DNA of 64,000 bases from Bryopsis sp. KO-2023. Lineage: Eukaryota > Chlorophyta > Ulvophyceae > Bryopsidales > Bryopsidaceae. Below, piece after piece: positions 54,247 to 64,000 of the stretch (position 1 is the stretch's first letter; each line of letters opens with the position of its first letter). The translations under genes were made by a program, and so were the position numbers. The notes beneath the pieces were generated by a model. It did not search any database. It was not told the DNA's origin and saw only the letters and a list, made by a program, of their open reading frames with translations. The DNA lies in NCBI GenBank assembly GCA_030272585.1, contig BSYQ01000015.1:124001-188000 (forward strand), written 5' to 3'.

Positions 54247-55125
54247 AGCCCCTGACGAATCTTCTCAACTCTCGCCAGCATGAACCATCACCATGTCCCA
54301 TTCAAAGACTCCACCACGCTTCTCGAAAGGAATTTTGCCACATCTGCAAGGAAATTTTCAAGCATTTTCCTGGTCCAGATGATTAGCGCCTTGCACAAGG
54401 ACTGTTGTACGTGTAGGTTGGAGTTCATTGGGATTTTCAGATTTTGACCCAGAATTCCCTTAGCATTTTTCGTTCGCCGTTTTGAGGTTGTTTCATAGAT
54501 GTTTTTGTAAAATAAAACCACAAGTGCTGTTGGGTCGAGGCCTGTATGGCCAATTTATGACCCGACAGAGAACTGAAATTGCCAAATGCTTCCCTGATAA
54601 GAAAACATTGTGCGCTCAGGTCGTATCTGTCGAACTAAAGAATCAAATTCAGTTATCTCAAGAAGAGCGTCTCCTCCCGGCTTTTTGGAATCTAGGGATT
54701 GCCACCTGTGTCACTGTGGTGCCCCCTAGTGGGGGGAAATTGTCTGTTTTGTCCTGAGTAAATTCAAAGTGCACCACTGTTTCACATGCCAGAAACTCAT
54801 TTCTACACTGCACATATATTTCGCACGCTTTGGCAATCTCACTGTGTGAATTTTTTTGTTTAGCATGGATGTAGGGAGCAGAAACTTTCCCATGGCTTCT
54901 TAGCAGACGAAGCGTTGGTGCTCAACCAGCACATCTTGGGGGACCCTAAAACACCCTCCCTTAAGTAAGCCCTTCACCAAACTGGGAGTGGATCCCAGGT
55001 TTTCAAACAACAGATGGTTGGCGTCTTGGATAGATAACATCCTTCATATCGTTCCAGCCCAGGTCACATCTTTTCTTTCCTCTGACCGCGACCCCCCGCC
55101 GCTCCAGCCCGATCGAAACAAGTAG
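54247..55125 (+). CDS. C-terminal part of an unrecognised gene, 4 exons
   Basis: No family recognised, and no start codon found, so the 5' part is missing or lies in 53770-54246. Exons 54247-54372, 54525-54619, 54864-54964 and 54999-55125 join in exact phase and give about 149 residues. Readable phrases are EFCHICKEIFKHFP (a CxxC that might bind zinc), RQRTEIAKCFPDKKTLC, HGFLADEALVLNQHILGD and NNRWLASWIDNILHIVPAQV, ending in a proline-rich tail with stop at 55123-55125. The last intron is only 34 nt (54965-54998); reading through it meets a stop at once, so splicing is needed. Codon texture and lack of stops in the joined frame support a real gene. Confidence 0.5.
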
Positions 55126-55316
55126 ACAGCCAGAACGCAGGATCGGCACACTCGTTCCTCCCCCTCATTTTGCAAACCAAGTTGGTACCTCCCAACCGCG
55201 GACCCTCTGTGCACAAGTGCATGGCTGCTGTTGTTGCGTTGGTTTTTTTATTGGAAGCTTGATCTTCTTTTTTCCCCTTTGAAGAGTTGTTGGTGGCTGG
55301 GGGTAACCGCTCCAGA

Positions 55317-58300
55317 ATGCCATCGCGGAATTCCTGCAGTTTCGCCCGCGTCGGCGCCGGCGCTGGCGCATTCGCCTGGTTACTCCTGCTAGGATTGACG
55401 GCCACAGCAGGTGGGGTTGCCGGAATTCTGACCTTGCAGGCACCTTGCTACAGCTTTTTTGAGTTCCACCAACGCAGTCCAAAAAAGAATCGAATTTAAG
55501 ACAGGAAAAGACGCACAGCCGCAAACCGAAACGTGTGGGTGGTCGTTCGTGGAACGCAATGAGCGATCTGTGGAGGACAATAGTGATCGACAAGTTTGCT
55601 CCTTTTGGGGGATACCGCACTTTCGTTCGGTTCACTTTTGAGGTTGGCGCAGCCGGTTCGCAAAGCCTGCGCAGGTTTTTCGAGCCGCGGCAGCTGTTCT
55701 GCACCGACCTTAATTCTTGAATTCTTGGCGCGGATAGACCTTCGAGCGCAGTCAATCTTTCTCTTGTCTGGGAAAAAGAATGTATTGGTGGTGGTGGGCC
55801 ACCGAAGCGACTGCGACTCCATCGCAGTAGCGACAACAATCACATTCCACTCCTGCGAGTGCGCTGTGGAAGAAATGCAGCACTGAACATACCAGAGCGA
55901 TTAATTGTAGCAGCTGGGGTTTCAATCACGAGACAGTACGGCTCCTTTGCTTCTACTTAATAAAACATTTTGGTTTGTGTGTGCTGTTCAGTGTGTGGCG
56001 ATGTTGGGGAGAGGCGAACTTTGTTACAGGTAGGAGACTGTTTTAAACTCCAGCAGTATCTGATTTTTCTTTTTTTTGATGTTTCGTTGCATTTCCATAA
56101 CATCGTTGATATTTCCCCTTACGATCTGTTTCATCTTGGAAAATGTTCCATTCTTCTTTCAAGTCGTCATAAATATGCAGAAATTAAATTGTTTAAAACG
56201 AAGGCAAGGCTTTTTTCTTGGAGTTTTCTCATGATTAGTAGTGTGAATTCTGCTCTTTTTTTTCTTGCATCACCTCAGGTTGGTGGGGACATTCCAATCA
56301 TCGATGCCCCTAATGAAGCACCCGGTGGCGAAACAGTTCAAGAGTCTTTCGACGCAGATGTTCTCCTTGCACCCGGCCCACTCATTACCGAAAACACAGA
56401 AGAGCCGGCTCCATTGGTGCCCGACCCAGTCCAGCCTGGGCTTCCAGGACAGCCAGGGTCTACGCTCTTCCCTCCTGGTAGGGGGGGCTCTGCTGCAACC
56501 GCTCAGCCAGGTGTGCCAGGGGTGCCAGTGGACGTTTCCCCTATTGGGACAGTCGATCCTGCACCAACCGCTCAGCCAGGAGTGCCAGGATTGCCAGGGT
56601 CCACTGCCCCTCTTGGAACAGAGGATCCTCCGACAACTGACCCTCTACCTCCCGGTCTTGGAGCTCCGGGTGTAGGACCAGCTGGCACTGGACCTCCCCA
56701 GATTTCTCCTGTGGGGGTGGACTTGGGCTTGTTGCCTGGCTCCGCACGAACGGCCCCAGGTGGTTCAAGTGGTGCTGGTAGTGGTAATTTGGTTCCATTG
56801 AATGGGACTTTTGGCTCCAGACCTTGTGATGTTAGCGAAGAGGAGGGCTGCCCTATTGGGATGGTATGTGGACCAGTGCCTGGCCGCACGGAGGAGTTTG
56901 AAGGTGTGGATATTGATGAATGCACCGTGGCAGTTTCTGTATTCAGTCCCATTGTGTTTTTTTTTGGCTGCTGAACTTTCAGACACATGTGGTCTCATCA
57001 GTCGATTAGTTCAGTCTGGGTTGCCAAGTTACTGATCATCCCCCCCCCCTTTGGCATTAATAAGACCTGCGTTGTGCAAAAATTTTGATTCTGTATTGTT
57101 TTGGGCTCTTCTCAAAAAACAGGGCTGTGCGCTGTCCCGCCAATTGGAGGGGTGGTGCTTCCTATCCCCAAGGGTAAGAAGACCAAGGTCTCTATGCCTG
57201 TGGCTTACTTTCCATTGAACAACAAGGCTCTGGCTGCCTGGCCACTCCCTGTTGTTCAAGGGGCCATCAGAGGGGCAACCTTCAGGCACGATCCTGAGTT
57301 CGGCAGCGTCCTTCATTGCAAGCAAGGTAAAACAGACAGCTGGCGTGGTTTTGACTGAGCAGTCATTGGACTCCGTTCTTTTTTTCAGTATATGAGTGCT
57401 TTGCTTTAGACAGGCACAATTGACCTGTTTTTTTTTCAAATTTTTCCTGTAGATGCGAATGACGTGGTGGTGTTGCAATCGGTGGAGTATGGAACCAAGG
57501 GGCCTTTCTCGGTCAATATTTGGATGAAAAAAGATATTAGCACAACGTATTTGGGAAGCGGCCATCAGTATCTCTTTTCGCACACCTCAGAGGAAAATGC
57601 CAATGCTGCAAAGTTTTCCCCCACCGTTCCAAACCAGGTCAGGAACCCTTTCTGTACTTGCCACTCGCAGCTGGGTTTTTTTTGTGTTTGGATGTTTTTT
57701 TGTTTTTTTCAATGGCTTGGAATGGGTTGAATTTTCTAAATCTTTTGGTGCCTGACATCGCAGATCAACTTGTACCTGCCTGAGTTGTCTGCTCCAGCTC
57801 ATGGCCTCGTCAGAGCACTTGTGATGGTGGGTTGATGCTGCCCTGCATTTACATGAAACATAGTTGAATTGATCCAAAAATTACCACTTGGCTGGTGTCC
57901 AGCATTGCTAATGCAAGGACCACCATAGCCCAATTGTATTGTTTTTGGAGCAAATTCTTATTTCATATGAATCGATCTGAGGTTGGCTGGAAGAGAAGGA
58001 ACTGGTGAAAGAAACCCGCAAAATAGAAACGAAAAAAGAAGTCGAGAATTAAACAGGTTATGTGAGCATCCTATTTCAGAATTGTGGAATGAAGAAGCCT
58101 CCTGTGATTCTGACTTCCAGGATTCCAATGATGGAAATCGAACATTGGATGATGGCTTCCCTTTCTTGGACTCCGATGGATCTTTTGAAAACAATAAACT
58201 TCGGAATGTGACCGACCATGTGGAGCTGGAGGATGGTCAATGGCATATGGTCACTTTGACGACAAAGCCCAGAGGCGCCACAGGAATCAAGCTGTACATT

Positions 58301-61300
58301 GATGGAGAACTTGCAGGAGAAACCCCTGATGTTCCAGGTGGGCATTCATGTGATTTTTTAGCTTACTCCGTGTGTTTTCTTTCGGATTCTTTTTGTTGAA
58401 ATGTTGATTTTGATTGTTGTTAGGCGTTGGAGGTGGGGATCCGATGGCAATTGATGGCAAGATCTTTTTGTGTGGCCGAGTGGATGGAAATCCTGAGAGG
58501 CATTTCGATGGCTCCCTGGCAAAACTCAGTCTGTATGATGATATGTTGACTCCCCTGGAGGTAATCACTGCTAGAAAATCAATTACATTTGCATTGTACC
58601 ATCAGGAGCCGTGTTTTGCAACCCACAATTAAGACTATTTGGACTGTCTGGTCGATAATATTCATTGATGACCTGTTTTAGTTCCTGTAAATTTCTTTTC
58701 TTGAAAAATGGCTGTTTCAAAACTCTTTGAAATTGAGGGGCATCCTGTGAAATTTTATTCATGATCAAGGATGAACAAAAAGGAGTCGTATTAGGAGGTG
58801 GTTTTGGTGTGTGGGTGGGTGGGCTCGATTTCGAAACATTCAACAGTAGCTTGTTGGATTGAGTTCTTTATATCTATGAGTTTGTGTGGATTCCAAAACT
58901 GTTTGATATTTTGATTGCAGGTGAAAGCATTGTACTCTTTGGTTTTCGAATCTACTGAAACGGAAGAGGTTCTGGGAAAGGCGAAAGATGACGATGATGA
59001 GGAAGATGCAATTGAGGTCGAAGATGATGAAAAAGTTTTCAAGGATTCGCTGAGGGTGGAGGAAGATGTCAAGAGTGGCCTGAGGTTCGTTCGAATGCAA
59101 GAGCATGACATGGCTTTGCACAGGGTCGTTTCTCTTGGAGCTGAGGTCGACGTCTTGGAGAAAATAACCGTAGCTGGCCTCGTGAATGACACCACTCTTT
59201 GCACAACCAATCCGGAAGCCACTGGCATCGATGGTATGGACAGGTCCCCCTTGATTCTCTAAACAAAAAGTGATGAGTCATCTCCATAAGGCTACAAAAA
59301 GTGGACAAATTTGTGTGGCAGAGGGTTTGAAAATGTGGTGTTTTGATGGGGTATTATTAACATAAATGAAGCTGGGTTTTCTTATTCTTATTTTTTGGGT
59401 GTGGGTGTGGGTAAATCATTTTTTTGTCATTGAGGCTGGACGTGTGAAGAAGAAATATATTTTTTTGCATTTTTCAGAGGATGAGCTGAAAGAGCAATGC
59501 GAAACTGGGGAGGTGTGCGCTCCCATTCATCAGAAGCTTCTGGCTCTGCTGTACAAGAATTCGGAGCTTCCTGATGACGACAAGTTGTTCTTGAATGGAG
59601 CCTGCAATGCTCCTCCAAAGGGTGGCATATCTGGAACTCAAGCTGACGATGAGCTGCCCATTCCTGTATCCTACTTTCCGCTGACCGGAGGGTCTGTGGA
59701 ATCGTGGCCGGTTGCGAATGCTCAAGGAGTGTCGGTGAATGTGGAGCTCATCAAGGACAAAGCTTTTGGAAGGTAGGGAGGGCTGAATAAATGAGTAGCT
59801 ACCCATAGCTCTCTATAGAAAGCCATCGCAGAAAGCCATCACAGAGTTGAAAATCCTTGGGTTTTGTTTCAGTATTCAGGTTTAATTACGCTTTGTTTTG
59901 TCGGTCCTTAAAGATCGCCTTCGAGCACTCTGCAAAACACCCCAACAGATCTAAAATAATAATAATAATGATACCCTATAAAGTATGTTTTTCTGTTTGG
60001 CTCTGCAGTGTGTTCCGGTGTAGCCAGGATGAAGGCAGCTTTATTGTGCTGGACAATGTCCCATACGGTGAAAAGGGTTCTTTCGCCATCAATATGTGGT
60101 TCAGGTTAGTCATGCTGGAAAAAAAAATTGCATATTTTTCATTGTCTTTGCTGGAGTTTTCATGCATTGATATTTTGCAGTCTTTTTATTGCTTTTTTTG
60201 TCGGAATCTTTTTCGAAGTGGAGCATTACACAGTTGCTTCCAAAATTCCGTTTACATATTTGGTTTTTCTTGGGACCAGGCCAACGAACTTGACTGGCAA
60301 TGCTTTCCAATACATTTTCTCACACTCTGGAGTCGTGCCAACTTTGGATGCATGGCAGTCAAACCAGGTATTGTGACACAAGAGCTTTCTGTCAGGATTG
60401 CATGTTCACTGAATTCGCTCCATATTGAGAATCAACATGTACAGCAGGATTATTTTCTCAATTTCATCCATTGTATTTTTTTCCTCAACTCTATACAGTC
60501 AAATGTGTGTTTAATGGTTGTTTCAGGTACAAATTTACTTGGCAGAGAATAATCATTCTGCTGGAGGCGTTGTGCGAACAATTGTGTTCGATTCCGACGA
60601 TGGCGGCCGGGGCCCTCAAACCCAAGTGTATTTGGATTCGGATGGCGATGTGTCCGTGACAGTCAAAAATGAAGGTCAGCCCAAATTCGATGCTTCTGGG
60701 ACTCTGATGGAGGAGCTTAAAAAACTCATTTGGCTCAAATTACCCAACTGCTTTCAAATACTGGTGTTGTTTTTTTTTACGACTTTTTTGTGATTTTGGG
60801 GCTGCAGATGCGATCCCTGTGGTTGATATTTCGGACAAATCATGGCACATGGTGACAGTGTCTACGAGGCCTGATTTGAAAAACGGTTACTCGCTGTATA
60901 TGGACGGTGAACTCGCTGGAGAGATGGAGGAAGGAGAAATTTACCCAGGTCAGTGTTGCAAATACCCTTTGGTTATCTCTTGCTCTGAGCCGTCAAGAAA
61001 ACAAGATGGCACAACCACTTATGTCCATAACTATAACACTCTTATGCATTTTGCAAGGTGGTGAATAAATGTGTTAAGATTGTTGTGGGGTGAATTTTTT
61101 TTCGGAAGGTGATGATGATGTTCCAAGGGAGGCAAGCGCTGGGGGACCTCTCCGACCAGGTGGAAAAATCTATTTGTGCGGAAGGCATGACGGACATGCA
61201 ACCAGGCATTTCGAAGGAGATGTTGCACAGCTGGGGCTCTATGACCGCGCTTTGAGCACAGAAGAGGTGACTAAATAAAAATTAGTCATCTGATCATTGC

Positions 61301-64000
61301 CCACAATGAATCTGCACTGTGTGGTCTAAATTTCAAATCTGGGGCTACAGTTTTTTTGAGTATAAGTTTGTTGTTGATTCTGTACCACAGGTGGCCACAC
61401 TCTACGACTCAGCCGTAGCAAAGGAGCCAATCCTCAAGTCCAAAATTCCACCAAAACCACTCAAGAAAAAGCCCACCAAGCCCACCAAACCAGGCACCAC
61501 CACCCTGAAACTCGGGTCTCCAGCAGCCAGTACCCCTGCTGCCACGGAAGATCCAGCTGCCACCGAAGAGCCCGCTGCCCCTGCTACACCAAATGTGTCT
61601 GATCTGGACAAGAAGAAGAGGAGACTTGCGCAGAATTTCCAAGGGCAGCCTTTGCCTGCTGGCCTGGATGCTTCTGGGGCGTCAGCCCTGGAGCCTACTG
61701 AGGCACCAGTGGGAGCTCCACCAGATCTGCCTAAGGATTCCTACATTGGAGTTTTGAGCGGAGAAGATGGGGAGCTTTTTGGAGGATGCACTGGGAATGG
61801 ACCTGATCAGGACGTTTCTTGCGACAAGGGCCTGGTGAGCTTGATTTTCACTTTTCTGAAACATTGTTTTTTCCAGATAAGTGGAAATTTCGATTAGGTA
61901 CCCTCAGTGTTGATGAATACACATTTTCAATGGTACCATCTGTAGAAAAAAAGATGATTTTTTTTTGTTCGGGGGGTTTTCTTTGCAGGCCTGCATGCCT
62001 GTTCTCACCCCTGCTGAGGAGCCCAATCCTGAGAAGAGGTTAGAGCGCGTTGGCATGTGTGCCATCATTCCTCCACACGGGGCCTACAGCTTCGATTCTG
62101 AATACGATATCGAACCTCCGATTGCGTACTTCCCGTTGACTGGTGACAACGTGGACAGCTGGCCTTTCCCCACTTTCAAGGGCCTGCCATCTGGCAAAGT
62201 GGAGTTTGTGGATGATGATGTTTTCGGAAGCGTCTTGAGTTGCAGTCAGGTGTGCAACAGACTTTAAAAAATAAAAAAATAAATTGTGGCATGGATTTTG
62301 AGAATATTTATCTGATTTTCTACTGAATTTTGAGAATATCCATCTGAATTTCTACTGAAACATAGGCCTATGTTTCAGTAACCCTTGGTCTATATCCGTT
62401 TTCTTTCTGTCGAATGCTTCAAAAGGTAGGGGTATTTTGTCTGGATTTCAGGATAATCAGGATCAGCTGGTGCTGGACCCTGTTGATTATGCTGCCACTG
62501 GGGGCTTCACCATCAGTCTTTGGCTCAGAAGGCGTCCCCACCATGTGACCGAAGGAGAGGGCTACCAGTTCGTCTTTTCCCACAACGATGCTGGTGGATA
62601 TAGTGGCATCAAGGGTCGATCACAGGTGCAAATCTACTTCCCCGAGGAAACCCATCAGCTGTTTGGGCTTGTCCGAGCCGTGGTTCGGGATTCCAATGAC
62701 TTGGATGATGGCACGGATGCATCTGTTTCGTTTTTGGATTCTGATGGGACCTTTGCCAGCAATACTGCCCGTGAATTCCCTCCCAAGATGGCCAACTTTT
62801 CGGACGATCAGTGGCACATGCTGACCATTACGAGCCATGAGGAAAATGAGCCTGGGTATTCGATCTTTGTGGATGGGGTGCTGGCAGCTGACGTCAAAGA
62901 GGGTCCCAGCGTGAATGGACAGGCAAGTGTTTCTTGTTTTTTTCAACATGTTTTTGTTCTATGGAGGGGCTTTATGAAGCATTTGTATTGTTAGGATTTG
63001 GTGGATGTTCCGGAAAGCTAACTCATCCTTGAAACACTTTCAAAATAGAGAGACTTTTTCGAAATATGCGAAATAGGCACGTTTTGAAAGATGTTGTTTT
63101 GCATTCCTCTGTAAACCCTTGCATTTTTTTGGTTGATTCTTTCAGGTGACTGGTGGTGACCCGATAAACCTGGATGGTCCCATTTATCTGTGTGGGCGTT
63201 CTGACGAGAAGCCAGACAGGCATTTTGATGGAACTCTTGCTCACTTGACCTTGTGGAATTCCGTTTTGACCAAGCAAGAGGTTTTCGTTCTTTACGAGCG
63301 TTTCATTCTCGCTTCCAAAGGCATGCAAGTGCCGCACCCAAATCGACAAGGGGTCAACGGAGAGGGTTGCTTTTTCCCTGGAATTTTGAGGTAATTTTTT
63401 TAAATTATTACAATCTACATTTTTATCTGAAACCATTCTTAAAAAGCGAAACAAAAAAATGGTTTTGCATGTGGAGTATTCTGTTATTTATGTTTTTTGT
63501 TTTGGTAATTGCAGAGGAAAGCTTGTTCAGGACTGCTCCGAGTTGGATGGTGTTTTGAAATGCCCCAATAAGGAAGGACATTGGATAGAGTGTGCACCGT
63601 TTGACGATGAGCCTGTTCCAGTGGCAGTGGATATAGAGCCGGTGCGTACATTGACTGAGCAGAAAACAATTGTTTTTTTAAGCATTGGAATTTGGAAAGG
63701 CATTGAGAATATATATCTGCCGCTGTGTGTGTGTGTGTGGATTACTCCTAATGCATGCAGAAAGTCTTTGAAAAAGGCTGTAATTTTTTGTTGTTGCAAC
63801 TATTTGATACTGCTTATGGGATTACTAAAACCATTACTAAGATGTTTTACTAATATATTTTCATGCCACAGGCTGAACGTTTCACGATCAATGGGGAGAA
63901 GTGCGAGCTGCCTGACACGTACAACGGAAAACAGATTTTCGACTGCATTCCAATCAATGGAAAGGAGCCCAGATGCCAAGTCGTTGGAAAGCCGGGCTCT
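55317..64000 (+). CDS. Large secreted LamG-repeat protein with collagen-like N-terminus (runs off window)
   Basis: Extracellular, probably matrix or cell-surface protein; function unknown. Exons: 55317-55410, 55992-56029, 56279-56903, 57123-57326, 57453-57637, 57764-57826, 58121-58337, 58424-58560, 58921-59233, 59478-59772, 60009-60104, 60280-60367, 60527-60674, 60808-60948, 61109-61266, 61391-61834, 61989-62249, 62452-62922 (or 62910), 63146-63390, 63515-63641, 63872 onward. All phases close. The signal peptide is AFAWLLLLGLTATA. Exon 3 is collagen-like (PGLPGQPG, QPGVPGLPGS). Three concanavalin/LamG units follow, each with AYFPL..SWP, FSVNIWM or FAINMWF, (Y)LFSH, QWHMVT, IDGELAGE and KIYLCGR..RHF(D/E)G. 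Unit 1 spans 57123-58560, unit 2 59600-61266, unit 3 62070-63300. Linkers are acidic (59000 area) or Lys/Pro/Thr/Ala-rich (61400-61600). Cys-rich text starts after 63350. The 3' end is outside. Confidence 0.85.
56476..56640 (+). repeat. In-frame repeat in the collagen-like exon
   Basis: Two near-identical units carry ACCGCTCAGCCAGG followed by (G/A)GTGCCAGG, at about 56498 and 56567, with a period near 69 bp. They encode TAQPGVPG(V/L)PG-like peptides with a Pro/Thr/Asp spacer. This points to growth of the collagen-like region by local duplication. Confidence 0.7.

Noticed and set aside
54477-54757. Extension of the exon at 54525-54619 as a single open frame to 54757
   Set aside because: The tail after CAG|GTCGTA looks less protein-like, and splicing to 54864 gives a better continuous product in phase.

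Overview
This is a nuclear window from an intron-rich eukaryote. Almost every protein gene is split by GT-AG introns. Most introns are roughly 70-800 nt, with T-rich tracts before the acceptor, and a few look only about 30-45 nt long. The gene set contains a polycystin-type channel and a CDKL5-like kinase, both usually tied to cilia. It also contains sphingosine-1-phosphate lyase, NAF1, ataxin-2, SAP30, ferroportin, an AlkB-family repair protein and LamG repeats. This fits a ciliated protist or alga; a green or streptophyte alga is possible, but nothing here settles the lineage. No bacterial operons and no intact transposon or virus-like element were recognised.

Layout. 448-3663 (-): sphingosine-1-phosphate lyase, seven exons. 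4300-8658 (+): NAF1, the H/ACA snoRNP assembly factor, transcribed divergently from it. 9535-13920 (+): ataxin-2, with Lsm, LsmAD and PAM2. 13921-17400: 3.5 kb of G-rich, C-poor sequence with no recognised gene. 18482-19403 (+): unknown basic, RGG-ending protein. 21038-23844 (+): UBZ zinc finger, AlkB-type dioxygenase and GRF zinc finger in one gene. 24830-28983 (+): polycystin/PKD2-like channel. 30151-31419 (-): secreted protein with two copies of an unknown domain. 31738-31852 (+): U5 spliceosomal snRNA gene. 33601-34286 (-): SAP30-like Sin3/HDAC subunit, 5' end unresolved. 36881-41478 (+): CDKL5-like kinase. 42858-44336 (+): intronless ferroportin. 45286-47400 (+): medium-chain dehydrogenase. 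47873-48432 (-): weak small-gene candidate. 48513-50391 (+): single-pass receptor-like protein with furin-like cysteine repeats. 51587-53769 and 54247-55125 (+): two unrecognised multi-exon genes, the first with an unresolved middle and the second with no 5' end. 55317 to beyond 64000 (+): large secreted protein with a collagen-like N-terminus and three LamG units, open at the right edge.

How firm it is. Exon joins were built by hand from splice signals and reading-frame phase, and most genes close exactly in frame. The genes do not form one pathway. Links that can be drawn are RNA metabolism (NAF1, ataxin-2, U5 snRNA), cilia and calcium signalling (polycystin, CDKL), and cell surface or secretion (LamG protein, cysteine-rich receptor, tandem-domain secreted protein). 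The observations I would follow first are the UBZ-AlkB-GRF fusion, the U5 gene with its flanking hairpin, the tandem-domain secreted protein, the near-perfect 26-bp inverted repeat before the dehydrogenase gene, and the G-rich sense strand downstream of many genes.
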